Positions 1 to 10,426 of a DNA stretch of 45,066 nt are shown piece after piece (the first letter of the stretch is position 1; every line of letters begins with the position of its first letter). The stretch spans positions 1 to 45,066 of the forward strand of contig JASJFT010000302.1 in the NCBI GenBank assembly GCA_030770425.1, in the 5' to 3' direction. Under the pieces are notes generated by a model. The model made no database searches, was not told the DNA's origin, and saw only the letters and a list, made by a program, of their open reading frames with translations. The stretch is from Darksidea phi (Eukaryota > Ascomycota > Dothideomycetes > Pleosporales > Lentitheciaceae). The position numbers were made by a program, and so were the translations under genes.

Positions 1-83
1 AAATTACCCAAATACATTCCCCCTTACCACATCCCCCCCGGTACTAAAAACAAAAAAAAAATAAAAAAAAAAAAAAAAAAAAC

Positions 84-120
<37 letters not shown>
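1..120. other. left flank of normal composition, then poly-A edge
   Basis: The first ~50 bases contain several CA dinucleotides and a run of seven C (34-40), unlike anything in the following 44 kb. From about 46 to 119 the sequence is almost pure A with a few interruptions. The RIP-like, CA/TG-free block starts directly after it. The noisy homopolymer could be a real A-tract or a low-quality assembly join; sequence alone cannot decide. Confidence 0.7.
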
Positions 121-122
<2 letters not shown>

Positions 123-1010
123 CCTCTATAATATAAAAGTATATATTAAATTTAATATTATTACTATCTTTAATAAATTATATATTACTAAAGAATATAA
201 ATAGAAAATAATATTTATTATATATTTTAAACTTTTTAAAATTATTACGAATTATATATAAACTATAGAATAATAACTAATAGAGATATCTAAGATAGAA
301 TCTATTATAAGTTCTAATAAGAAATATAATATAGATCTTATAATTAAAGAATAGAAAGTTATATAATAGATTTATAGATCTATAGATCTTAGTAAATATA
401 GATTCTATAGATTTATAGATTTATAGATTAGTAGATTTATAAGAATATAAAGCTATAGATTCTATAGATCTAAGAAAACTAAATTAATATATAATAACTA
501 CGAATCTTCTAGATAGTCTTCTTTCTATATAGTTAATTTAAATCTAGATTAATCCTTATCTATTAATATAATTAAACTATTATCTATTTATTTCTATTTC
601 TTCTTTTCTATCTTAAGTATAAATTCTAAACGAGGCTAAATAATCTATTAGACTTAGACCCTATTTAATACCTTAACTATCTAGTAGATAGAAATAGCTA
701 ATTATAATAGTAGAAGAAGGAACCTAATAAAGTAGAGTAGTATAGCTACTAACTTAGGTTAAACTCTTAGAGGTAGAAAGCTATTAGGAATTTAGTTCTC
801 TAGAAGGTAGTATAACTATAGAAAACTTTAAAAGAATTATTAAGAACTAGTATATATTTAAGAAATAAGAAGATATACTAGAGATATAAATTACGACGTT
901 AATAAAAAAATTAAAGAGATATATAAGAAAGCTATTAAAGTTAAAGAAATTAGAGAAATTTAATAGAATATAATTTAAACTTAAAGAATTTCTAATTAAT
1001 ATAATAATCT
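121..1010. other. A+T-rich stretch without recognisable gene
   Basis: I see no family here. Around 360-475 there are many short overlapping repeats built from tatagat/ctatagat, which look like decayed low-complexity sequence. Both strands are rich in TAA/TAG and there is no LTR or coding similarity to the rest of the window that I could detect. Confidence 0.6.
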
Positions 1011-1405
1011 ATCTTCTTTTTCTTTTTTTTTTTTTTTCTTTTTTTAGTTCGGTAGTAATACTAGCTATATTATATAGCTATTCTATTTAGTACTAAGGTA
1101 GAAGAGCTAAGGCGGAATCTATATAGGGTCTATTCTCTCTATTAACTAGTACTAGTTTTCTTCTAATCGAGGGGATATCTTTAAAATTTAAATCTAAGCG
1201 AGCGTACGCCGCGCGCGAGCGACCTAGTTATACTAGATTTAAAGAGGTATTAGGTACTCCTAGTACTAGTACCTAATAGTAGAGGTAGAAGTATATTAGA
1301 CCCTCTTCGATCCAAATATACTATATAATTAGGAAGGGAATCGAATCCTTAACCCTTTAGCGGAATAAGGATAACTTACTATCGGACTAAAGTACCCAAC
1401 GATTA
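1011..1405 (-). mobile_element. putative tRNA-derived SINE relic
   Basis: On the minus strand a tRNA-like head (1402-1329) carries an A-box-like TAGTCCGATAG (1389-1379) and a B-box/T-loop ATTCGATTCC (about 1346-1337), at a spacing like that of a tRNA gene. The 3' acceptor CCTAATT (1335-1329) can pair, with wobbles, to GTTGGG on the 5' side; CCCAAC to CCTAAT is what RIP would produce. Downstream follows a body of about 270 bp with a CpG-rich patch (1199-1222), then an A-rich tail, seen as poly-T at 1013-1046 on the plus strand. Head, body and A tail are the layout of a tRNA-derived SINE. The anticodon arm does not fold cleanly (best reading CCG) and T-stem position 53 is A rather than G, so this is not a working tRNA. 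No target duplication was found. It could instead be a tRNA pseudogene beside a chance T-tract. Confidence 0.4.
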
Positions 1406-1569
1406 GAGCGACGAAGAACTGGAAGGAGGTTTGCTAGGTCTCTAGCCCTATACGGAACTTCTTCTTTCTTTATAAGGATCCTAAGGTACCTCTAGACGAT
1501 TAAACCTTAATCCGAAGAGGTTTTCTAGCGCGCTCTACCCGTAGGCGCTTCTCTACCTAGAGGGTATTA
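1406..1569. other. higher-G+C spacer with surviving TG sites
   Basis: This stretch holds two TG dinucleotides (1420, 1432), several CpG including GCGCGC near 1528-1533, and less TpA than its surroundings. A segment resembling the complement of a tRNA D-arm (gcgctctacc, about 1530) occurs, but no cloverleaf follows. It looks like sequence mutated less heavily than the rest, perhaps a single-copy island. Confidence 0.4.
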
Positions 1570-2398
1570 AGAGTTTCTTAAATAAGAGATAATAAATAGT
1601 AGTTCTTAATAGTAATATTATTTAGGTCTTTATAGTCTTAATATATATATACTTTTCTATCTAGTTTTACTACTAGAAGTAGAGTAATAGTATATTATAT
1701 ATAGGATTTCTAAATAAAACCCTTATCTAGATTATTATCTAACTATTTATATATAATATAAAGTTTAAATAAGAAAAAAAATTAATTCTTTTAATATAAA
1801 GGTTCTTTATCTAGAATAATATTAATCTTATAATTCTATACTTATCTTAATAAAAGTTTATCTACTTTTCTAAGAAGAAATCTAGTAACTATATCTCTTA
1901 GTTATTCTAGAAGTTTCTTTTTTAACTCGTTATTAGATAGAGGTAGTTTCTCTACTAAAAACTTATTAATATCTAATTCTTTAATATCTTAAAGGTATAG
2001 GGTATATTTATAGTTAGTAAGAAATTTATAAAACTTTAGTAGAAACTTATTTAGAAAATCTATTATAATTTTATCGTCTAGAATACCTTTAAATTCTTCT
2101 TTAGTAAAATTTAGAATTTAATCTTCTTTATTCTTTAGTAATACTTTAAATACTTAGTCTAGCTTATTCTATATAATATAGGTAGCTTTTATATTAGATT
2201 ATTTATAAAATTATATAAAGATTATAGCTTATATAAAATAAATATTAAAGAAATTAAAAGATTTATAATTTAGTTTAGTTAATAGAAGGATACTAAGTAG
2301 TAGTAGTAGTAGTTCTTTCTTAAATTTCTTTAAATTAATTCGGCGTCTACCTACTTATACGACTAGTAGTAGTTTAGTTATAATATAATTTTATATTA
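1570..2398 (-). pseudogene. Gypsy-2c pol fragment (protease/RT N-terminus)
   Basis: The segment is collinear with 9602-10,426 of the complete Gypsy-2b element in the same orientation. The minus-strand frame at its low-coordinate end corresponds to the RT N-terminal region, where Gypsy-2b reads NNITIKN.YLLPLIQETL once TAA/TAG is read as Gln. Similarity starts abruptly near 1570, inside RT, and stops at 2398, exactly where the gag fragment at 42,632 begins in Gypsy-2b coordinates. The two are best explained as halves of one copy split by a later 40-kb insertion. The fragment is riddled with RIP stop codons. Confidence 0.75.
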
Positions 2399-2639
2399 TA
2401 ATTACTTAATATTTTAAAATTTTCCTATATTTAGTATCTAAGTTTTTTATTTTATAGTAAGGGTATATCGGTAAAAAGTTCGCTTTAAAAAAATTATAAG
2501 AAATATAGTATAGTACTATATAGTATAATATATATTATATAAGTATTCTATATTAGTTTATACCTATAGTATATTTATTCTATACTTCTAATATTATTAA
2601 ATATTAGCTTATACCCGTAGTATACCTCTAACGTCGTTT
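2399..2639. other. left edge of the inserted block, no gene seen
   Basis: Similarity to Gypsy-2 ends at 2398 and a new A+T-rich sequence begins with taattac. I see no terminal inverted repeat matching the other junction near 42,631 and no coding signal. Short palindromic TATAGTA/TACTATA words are frequent but ordinary in this composition. Confidence 0.45.
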
Positions 2640-2889
2640 TATATTTACTTATATATATTATATACTTATATAACGACCTCTATACTATATATATACCTTA
2701 TATAAGTACTAGTAAACTATTTAATATATTATATTCTATTTATTAGATAAGTATTAAGGTATTCTATATTTACTTATACGTATTATATACTTATATAATA
2801 GTCTCTATACTACGTATATATCTTATACGAGTACTAGTAAACTATTTAATATATTATATTCTATTTATTAGATAAGTATTAGGATATAT
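2640..2889. repeat. 125-bp tandem repeat, two copies
   Basis: A unit starting tatatttacttata at 2640 recurs at 2765 and ends in a nearly identical gataagtatta. The copies differ almost only by transitions (for example ataacgacc versus ataatagtc), as expected of duplicates mutated separately by RIP. The period is not a multiple of three. Confidence 0.8.
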
Positions 2890-2929
2890 TATTAATTCGT
2901 TATATTATATTTTTATTAAAATCTAGAAT

Positions 2930-3030
2930 AATAGACCTTAGCTTCTATCCTCGCCTCTAAATACTAGTAATAACGGACTACTTAGTATATATTATATCGA
3001 AGTATACTATTATATATAGTATAACTAATA
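2930..3030 (+). pseudogene. isolated A-type 37-residue repeat, inverted
   Basis: The plus-strand frame reads LLSIYYIEVYYYI-stop-YN at about 2975-3025, preceded by PLNTSNNG. It matches the repeat encoded on the opposite strand in the arrays at 4432-4700 and 15,990-16,500, where the unit reads LLSIYYIKVYYYI-stop-YNS. Only one unit is present. It is the single copy on the plus strand and marks an inverted fragment of gene A at the left end of the cassette region. Confidence 0.6.
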
Positions 3031-3380
3031 AAAGCTATTAAGACTATAAGCTATCTATATATCTAAGTCCTATAAAAGGAACCTATAACTAGATAATTAA
3101 ATATAAATACTAGTATATTAGCTACTATTTTACTAGATACTAGTAGTTAGAGTATAGGGGGTTATATTATAGAATCTTATAATATAAAAGTATAATATAA
3201 TATTTAAATAAGTAGTAGCTATTATATTATTAAACTTATAGGTATAAATCTTATACCCTTATTATAGAAGAAATTACTATTAAGAGTTATACCTTATAAG
3301 GTACTAATATATCTAGTTCTAAAAGTAAGATATTCTAGACTATAGAAATTAATAATAGTCTAACTCTAAGATAAAGTAAG

Positions 3381-3735
3381 TATATATAATAGTAGTAAGG
3401 AGCTTACTATTCGTATAAGTCTTATATAGCTAGAAAGAATATAGTCTTTTAAGTATACTAGTATAGATATTCTTAAGTAGAATAATCTACTTCTAGGTCT
3501 TATATATATCGAACGTATAGTCTACCTAAAGAGTAGATAGGAAGTTAGTATTATTTTATATATAGTAGTAGTAAGAAGCTTACTATTCGTATAAGCCTTA
3601 TATAGCTAGAGAGAATATAGTCTTTTAAGTATACTAGTATAGATATTCTTAAGTAGAATAATCTACTCTTAGATCTTATATATATTAAATATATAGTCTA
3701 TCTAAAGAGTAGATAGAAGATTAGTATTATTTTCT
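3381..3735. repeat. 176-bp tandem repeat, two copies
   Basis: The landmark agcttactattcgtataag occurs at 3401 and 3577, and the following ~150 bp repeat with few transition differences (ctaggtcttatatatatcgaa versus ttagatcttatatatatta). The period is not a multiple of three, so it would not preserve a reading frame. Confidence 0.8.
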
Positions 3736-3826
3736 ACTTAGATAAACTATACTAACTACTAGACTATTTTATAATTTACTAGAGAGGTCTATAGAAACCT
3801 CTTAAGGTCTAGTACTACTTAGTAAA

Positions 3827-3920
3827 ATAGACTATATTTATATTAATCTATAAGCTCTATAAGCTTATTATTACTTAATACTCTTTATAAAGCTTATAGA
3901 TTAATATAAATATAGTCTAT
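3827..3920. repeat. perfect 30-bp inverted repeat (foldback)
   Basis: The arm at 3827-3856 (atagactatatttatatt... to ...ataagct) is exactly the reverse complement of 3891-3920, with a 34-bp loop. Flanking bases do not extend the pairing. A perfect 30-bp hairpin is unusual in sequence this heavily mutated: either it arose after RIP or both arms lost the same sites, which a strand-symmetric process can do. It could be a small foldback element or an extrudable cruciform. Confidence 0.75.
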
Positions 3921-4135
3921 CTTAGAGAATATTCTTATTTTCTTATTATAGTCTTTTAATAATACTTTATATATACCTTCTAGTAATTACCTCTTATCCT
4001 TAGACTAGTAGACTAGGTACCTAAAAAAATAATAGACCCCCTATTCTAGATCTAGATTCTAGTTATAGAGAAGAGATATAGTTAAAAGAAACGTAATATA
4101 CTTTTCTTTCGATTCGAGATAGTATAGTCTAATAT

Positions 4136-4405
4136 ACCTCTTATAGGGTAGAAGATAATAGAGTACTATCTTAAAGAGTATATTCTTTAGACCTTCTATA
4201 GACTTTAAGCTTAGTTTATTAACTTAGATTTACTTAGATATTCTATTAATAAGAGTTAAGGAGGATACTATACCTCTTATAAGGTAGAAGATAATAGAGT
4301 ACTATCTTAAAGAGTAAATCTTTAGACCTTTTATAGGCTTTAGACTCGATTTATTAACTTAGATTTACTTAGATATTCTATTAATAAGGATTAAAGAGGA
4401 CGTAG
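4136..4405. repeat. 136-bp tandem repeat, two copies
   Basis: The unit beginning acctcttata.ggtagaag occurs at 4136 and 4272. Both copies share taatagagtactatcttaaa and end in ttgattta/ttagtttatt-like sequence plus tagatattctattaataag. Differences are mostly transitions. It lies directly left of the A' repeat array, in what would be the 3' part of gene A' on the minus strand. Confidence 0.75.
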
Positions 4406-4431
4406 ACTTAGTTTATATTAGCCGGTCCTTT

Positions 4432-4710
4432 AGAATTATACTATATATAATAGTATACTTTAATATAATATATACTAAGTAGTCTACTATTACTAGTACT
4501 TAAAGGTAAGAATAGAAGTAATAGATCTATAAAGTCTAGATTAGAATTATACTATATATAATAGTATACTTCGATATAATATATACTAAGTAGTCTACTA
4601 TTACTAGTACTTAGAGGTAAGAATAGAAGCTAAGGGTCTATAAAGTCTAGATTAAAATTATACTATATATAATAGTATACTTTAATATAATATATACTAA
4701 CTATTACTAG
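4432..4710 (-). repeat. A array 1: 111-bp coding repeats, 2.5 copies
   Basis: Units start at 4432, 4543 and 4654 (landmark agaattatactatatataatag), giving an exact 111-bp period. This equals 37 codons, so the frame is kept: on the minus strand each unit stays open apart from one TAG in the phrase YYYI-stop-YNS. The last copy is cut short. The ~45-bp core is shared with array 2 at 15,990; the rest of the unit differs. Confidence 0.85.
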
Positions 4711-5559
4711 TCGTAATAATCTTACTCTAATTAGCCGATTATATCTTACTAAGGTAGGTCTTTTAGACGGAAGAGTAGATAGTCTATATAATATTACTAA
4801 TTATAACGTAGATAATAACGGTTCTATAGTTAGTAATAGTAGTAGGATTATCTAGTAGTATTATATATACTATTTTACTAGCTACTAAGTTATCTCTAAT
4901 TAAGTTAATAAACTTATTAGTAGATACTTATTAAGAGTTAAGTAGTTATTAGACTTAGACTTTATAGGAGGGTCGAGACCGTAGTCCTTATAATAATAGA
5001 TAAGAGAATTTTATACTTTATTAGTATATAATCTAGGTATAGTAATAATAATACTACTTAATAATACTATAGTTTACTACTATAAATAGTTATCTCTTTT
5101 AATAATCTATATAATACCTTAGTAAGACTATATACTCTCGTCTCTTATTCGACTCTTAGTTCTAAAGGAGATACGTATTAATATAATATAGAGTAGTATT
5201 AATAGAGGTAGATTTATATAGATTACTAGTATAGTAAGCCTCTACTATTTTATTTATATTAATATTCTAATATCTTATTTTATTACCCTATACTTACGTA
5301 CTTATAGATAGGGTATACTTATTAATAGAATATATCTATTTCCTTACTCTATAAAACTTCTATCTAAAATATATTATATAGTATTATAGATAAGTACTAT
5401 AGTAGGTATATCTATAAGTACTCTAGTCTAGAGCTTATTATTAAAAACTCTTAATAGTAAACTTATAGGGCCGTTAAAACGACCTAGTTAATATAATAAT
5501 AGCGTAACGCCGGGCCGAAAAATAAACCTAAGTTAATAAATATCTTTTTTTTTACTTAT

Positions 5560-6602
5560 AGAATTAATTCTCTCTTAAAGTATTTTTACTTTCTTCTTTT
5601 TATACCTCTATATACTTCTTTTTAGTCTAATTACTCCTAATTCGTTACTACTAGGGGGTAGTAGAGATATTAAATAGCTCTAATTAATCTCTAGGAGTAA
5701 TAACTAGGTTATAAAAGCGTTAGTAATAGATTAATATATTACTATTTATAATATACTATTAACTAGAGTATATATTATAGCTATTAGGTATAACTTCTTT
5801 ACTATAATTATAGTTATCTATAATTATTAATAAGGATATCTTATCTATAAGTATACTATTATCTCTATACTATGTACTATTAGCTATAGTATAGAATAAA
5901 GTTTTTAGATAGAGCTTCTTATTATAATTATTATTACTAGTAATAATCTACTAGAATATCTCTATAAAGAATATACTATTAGCTATAGTATAGAATAAAG
6001 TTATTAGATAAAGCTTCTTACTATAATTATTATTACTAGTAATAATCTACTAGGATACCTTTATAGAGAATATACTATTAGCTATAGTATAGAATAAAGT
6101 TATTAAATAGAGCTCCTTACTATAATTATTATTACTAGTAATAATCTACTAGGATATCTCTATAGAGAATATACTATTAGCTATAATATAGAATAAAATT
6201 ATTAGATAAAACTTCTTACTATAATTATTTAAAATACGACTATACTTTTATAGAGTACTACTAGAATTTATAATACTATACTATCGGCTAAAGTATAAAA
6301 TTCTAATAATATTCGCTATATCTACATTTTTATTCTAATAGATAGAGTAGAAGAGTATATTAAGAATATATTACTATTATCTATATATATATCTTAGTCT
6401 AGATATATAATAGCTTTATTAAGAAGCCTATAAATAGATACCCTTAGTATAGTATAGTTAGTACGCGAGTTAATTAGCCGGATATTAAAGAATATAAGGG
6501 ATATAATCTATTAAGTAAATAGATAATAATTACTATATAAAGCTAATACCTATAGAAGTATATCGTATTATTATAGATTCTTATCTAGTCGTAGTCTTTA
6601 AT
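5560..6602 (-). pseudogene. gene B1, 3' part (distal to Gypsy-2b)
   Basis: This stretch is collinear with about 31,600-32,670 (gene B2). Shared landmarks are the roughly 99-bp repeats and, near 6470-6545, ccggatattaaagaatataaggga, matching ccggacgttaaagattataaggga at 32,582. The similarity resumes beyond Gypsy-2b at 12,176, so one gene has been split by that insertion. On the minus strand the repeat core reads KKLYLITLFYTIANS, as in B2 (KKFYLITLFYTLANS). Function unknown. A weaker plus-strand reading of the same repeats exists, but the B2 copy favours the minus strand. Confidence 0.5.
5755..6310 (-). repeat. B array 1: ~99-bp repeats, about six copies
   Basis: The core actattagctatagtataga recurs at about 5755 (degenerate), 5876, 5975, 6074, 6173 and 6280 (degenerate). 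Three successive steps are exactly 99 bp, that is 33 codons. The conserved core is about 50 bp, and the spacers share attactagtaataatctact. On the minus strand the regular units read SIKVS, stops, IITSNNNYSKKLYLITLFYT. Confidence 0.85.
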
Positions 6603-6779
6603 TATTATAGTATAGATATACTAGGATTAAGATAGAATATAAGTTATACTATAAAGAACTAATACTAGAATAAGTAGGAGCTATATATACCTAATATAGT
6701 AAGATCTAGTAAAGAGAGTACTATAGCTATAGATACGGTATATAATAGGTATAAATAGTTATAGATTAGTACTATAATA
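6603..6779 (-). repeat. Gypsy-2b 3' LTR
   Basis: 177 bp, starting tattatagtatagatatacta and ending actataata; the ends correspond to TGTT...ACA after RIP. It matches 11,999-12,175 and 44,160-44,336 with mainly transition differences. Confidence 0.9.
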
Positions 6780-9700
6780 GTACTCTTCCTTTAAATAGCT
6801 ATACGTCTTAGATAGCTCTATAGAAAGAAAATTTACTAATACTAGTATCTTTTAAATCTATCTTAGGGCGGGTTTATCTAGGTAGTTAATATAGAATTAG
6901 TAAACTATACCCTCTTAGCCTTTTAGGTCGGATACTAGCTACTAGATAGTAGAATAGTATTTCTATTTAACTAAGTATATTAGTTATTATAGGTCCTCGT
7001 TATAGTAGTCTAGTAAGAACTCGAATTCCTATTATTTAGTTAGTTCCTCTATTCTATCTTTTTATTTAAGTATTCTTCCTCTAAGATATTAGGACTTAGT
7101 TTAATTTATTATATTTTATCCTAGAAGTTCTTAGAAGGGGTATTTTAGTCGGAGTTATAAGTTATAGAATACTAGGAATATTTTTATAGTTACTAGGAGT
7201 TCTAGAATATATACTTAATTATAAACTTTTAAAACTTTAAATAGATCTATTATTTTATTATCTTCTTTCTTTATTAGTTTATTAATTTTTATATTTCTCG
7301 TATCTATAAAGATCTTATCTCCTATAATAAATCTTAGTATATCTTTTTACTTCTTATTTATATAATATTTATAGCGCTCGATAGATTATTTAGTAATAGC
7401 TTTTAGTTAGGTAATAATACGATTAAATCTATTAGTAGTATTATTTACTTTAAAGAATTCCTATTATTAAGATAAGAATAGATTTAATAGTATTAATTAG
7501 CTAGACTCTACTCTAAGTTTTAGATAGAAGTCGTAATTAGTAAAGAATAGAGAGATACTAGTTATTTTAGAGGTAATATTATTTATAGTAAATTCTATAA
7601 GAAAGAGCTATTATATCTAGTTATTCTAGTAGAAATTTATAAATATATAGAGGTATACTTTAATACTACTATTTACTTACTCGGTCTAGCTATTAGTCTC
7701 GGAGTAAAATAATAAGGAGTATTTTAGTATAATTCTAAGCCTCGTAGATAACTAATTCTAAAACTATAATATAAACTAGATTTCTTAATTAAATAAAATA
7801 TTATTAGGGTAGCTATAGAAAGAATATACTCGAGATATAAAGATATTAACTAACTTAGATATATTAATTTTTCTAATAGAGATAATATAGTATATCTTTA
7901 TAAGTCTATAGATTATAATAAGAATATATTTATACGTACGGTTATACTACTATAATTCTAGAAGTAGGGTAATATAGTTAATAGAGATATTAAACTATAT
8001 CTAAAATAGAACTAGTAGGGACTTAAGAAATCCTTAAAATAATAATCTAAAGCTTTTAGTTTAGATATAGAATTTGTATACTTAAATATAAATTTTAATA
8101 TTATATATTATATATAGCTACTAGTAGTCTTAGATAACTAGTTTAGTTATTTTAATCTATCTTAAATATCTAGTAGATATAGTATTATATATTTAGTATA
8201 AAATCTACGTATAAAGTTCGTTATAAGATAGTATAAAGAGACGTTCTTAGTATTATATATAGTCTTAGTAAAGTATAAAGTCTAGTATTAGTATCTATAT
8301 AATTTTTTAGAGGTATTTTAGCTAGTATCTTATATCTAGGTCTAAGAGGGTAGTAATTATATCTATAGCTATTAGTATAGTAGAGTATATAGAGTTAATT
8401 AGCTTATTAATAAATCGATCTATAGTTAGAAGAATTAGTAGTACTATATTTATAGAGGTTTAGTTAAGAAGATCTTTTAGAACTTTATTACTAAGAACTT
8501 CTAATAAAAGAACTATTTATAGTCTATTTTTTACTCTATTATTAAAACTATTATTTTTATTTAATTAGTTCTTTAGTATTCTACTTAGTACGTCTAGTCG
8601 TACGGCTTTTAAGCCTAGTTAATAAATAATTCTAAAATTAAATTAAGATAGAAACTCTAACTAGCGAACTTAATATTATAATAGTATTTTTATAGTTATA
8701 AAGTATTTTAGATTCTTATAGTTAGTAATAATTTTAAATAGTTTTATAGTTTCTTAGAGCTCTAGTTACTATTCTTCTAAGAACTTAATAATTATTAGTA
8801 GCTTCTTATTATAAATCTCGTAGTTATATTTAATAGTATTATATTTACTAGAAAAGTATACGACTAGATATAGAATACTATTATTATTATATTAAGAGAG
8901 AATACTACCTAATATCTAATTAGAGGTATTAGTTTTTAAGACTATCTTTTTAGTAAAGTCGTATATTACTAGTACCGGCGCTATAGTAAAGGAATTCTTA
9001 AGTAACTTAAAGGTAGTTATCTATTCTATAGTCTAGTTCTATAGAGTATTCTTACGTAGAAGCTTATTAAGTAGAGTATATATCTTTAAGAAGTCTTAAA
9101 TAAAATATTAATAAAAGTTTATAAAGCTTAGAAATTTTTATAGATCTTTTAAATATAGAAGTTATATCTATTTTCGAATTATAGCTACTTTCTCTAGGTC
9201 TATTTTAATACTACTAGGGGAGATAATAAGTTCGAGATATTTAATCTCTATAATCTCGAACTTATATTTATAGATATTAATTTAGAGACTAGTATTAATT
9301 AATCTCTAGACTACTTCTTAGACGTACTTTTAGTATTCTTTTCTATTTTTTAAGTATACTAGGATATTATCGAGGTATATAGTATAGATACGATCTAGTA
9401 GATTATAAAGTATATAGTTAATATAGTTCTAAAAGAATACTAGTATATTATAAAGACCGAAGGGTATAACTAGAGTTTTAAAAAGTCTAAAATATATAAT
9501 AAATACTATTTTCTACTTATATTCTTTAGTTATATATAGCTTATTAAAGATAGTAATTATATCGAGCTTAGTATATACTTTTATATTATAGAAGACGTCG
9601 AGGGTTTCTTAAATAAGGGGTAATAGATAATAGTTCTTAATAGTAATATTATTTAGACCTTTATAGTTCTAATATATATATACTTCTCTACCTAGTTTTA

Positions 9701-10426
9701 CTACTAAAAGTAATAGGGTCGTATATTATATACGGGATTCCCGAATAAAACCCTTATTTAAGTTATTATTTAGCTATTTATATACGACTCGGAGTTTAAA
9801 TAAAAAGAAGAATTAATTTTTTTAGTATAGGGATTCTTTATTAGGGATAATATTAATCTTATAGTCTTATACTTATCTTAGAAGAAGTTTATCTACTTTC
9901 CTAGAGAGGAATCTAGCTATTATATCTTTTAGCTAATCTAAGAGTTTCTTTTTTAACTTATTATTAAATAGGAATAGTTTTTTTACTATAAATTTATTAA
10001 TATCTAATTCTTTAATACCTTAGAGGTATAGGGTACGTCTATAGTTAGTAAGAAATTTATAGAACTATAGTAGAAATTTATTTAGAAGTTTAGTTATAAT
10101 CTTACTATCTAGGATATTCTTAAATTCTTCTTTAGTAAGATTTAGGATCTAGTCTTCTTTATTCTTTAGTAATATCTTAAGTACTTAATCTAGTTCGTTC
10201 TATATAATATAGATAGCTTTTATGTTAGATTATTTATAAAATTATATAAAGATTATAGCCCTTACTAAATAGATATTAAAGAAGTTAATAGATTTATAGT
10301 TTTATTTAGTTAGTAGAAAGATACTAAGTAGTAGTAAAGATTCTTTCTTAAATTTTCTTAAAGTAACCTGGTATCCGTCTACTTATATAGCTAGGAGTAG
10401 TTTTATTATAATATAGTTTTATATTA
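6780..10426 (-). pseudogene. pol: Gypsy-2b pol (PR-RT-RNase H-integrase) relic
   Basis: On the minus strand, reading TAA/TAG as Gln/Trp, the RT is clear. VKLGREVYIYQNYKGLNN and IKNYYLLPLIQETL lie at about 9720-9600, VIPFGLYNILVFF at about 9470-9430, and YLDN, the catalytic box, at about 9380-9363. The canonical box is YLDD or YVDD; GAT-GAT has become GAT-AAT because TpG became TpA, so the second aspartate is lost. RNase H and integrase would follow toward 6780 in the usual Ty3/Gypsy order; I assign these by position rather than by clear motifs. I see no chromodomain. The protein would have been made as a Gag-Pol polyprotein acting in cytoplasmic particles. Confidence 0.8.

Larger units (their letters stand above)
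3040..5480 (-). pseudogene. gene A', second copy of unrecognised repeat-protein gene A
   Basis: Minus-strand relic. Its 5' part (about 5480-4700) is similar in order to 17,450-16,500 of gene A; shared words include tatatactattttactagctact (about 4863) and, near 5050, a series of ...gtagta/aataata...acta blocks. The centre (4700-4432) carries the same 111-bp in-frame repeats. On the minus strand a unit reads DLLLLFLPLSTS, then RLLSIYYIKVYYY, then one stop (former Trp or Gln). The 3' part is not clearly alignable to gene A and contains the 176-bp and 136-bp duplications. I do not recognise the family. Stop codons are RIP-type TAA/TAG throughout, and no ATG remains. Confidence 0.45.

Noticed and set aside
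46..119. Telomere or telomeric repeat at the window edge
   Set aside because: It is plain poly-A with sparse interruptions; no TTAGGG/CCCTAA-type repeat occurs at either edge.
1329..1402. Functional tRNA gene
   Set aside because: T-stem position 53 is A, the anticodon loop has a pyrimidine at position 37 in the best fold, and the D-arm and anticodon spacing are irregular; a relic or SINE head fits better.
1527..1540. Second tRNA-like sequence (complement of a D-arm, GGTAGAGCGC)
   Set aside because: No matching anticodon or T-arm was found at the right distance on that strand.
5876..6230. Plus-strand reading of the B repeats as the coding strand
   Set aside because: A plus frame is also fairly free of TGA and readable, but in B2 only the minus frame continues into a long open region beyond the repeats.
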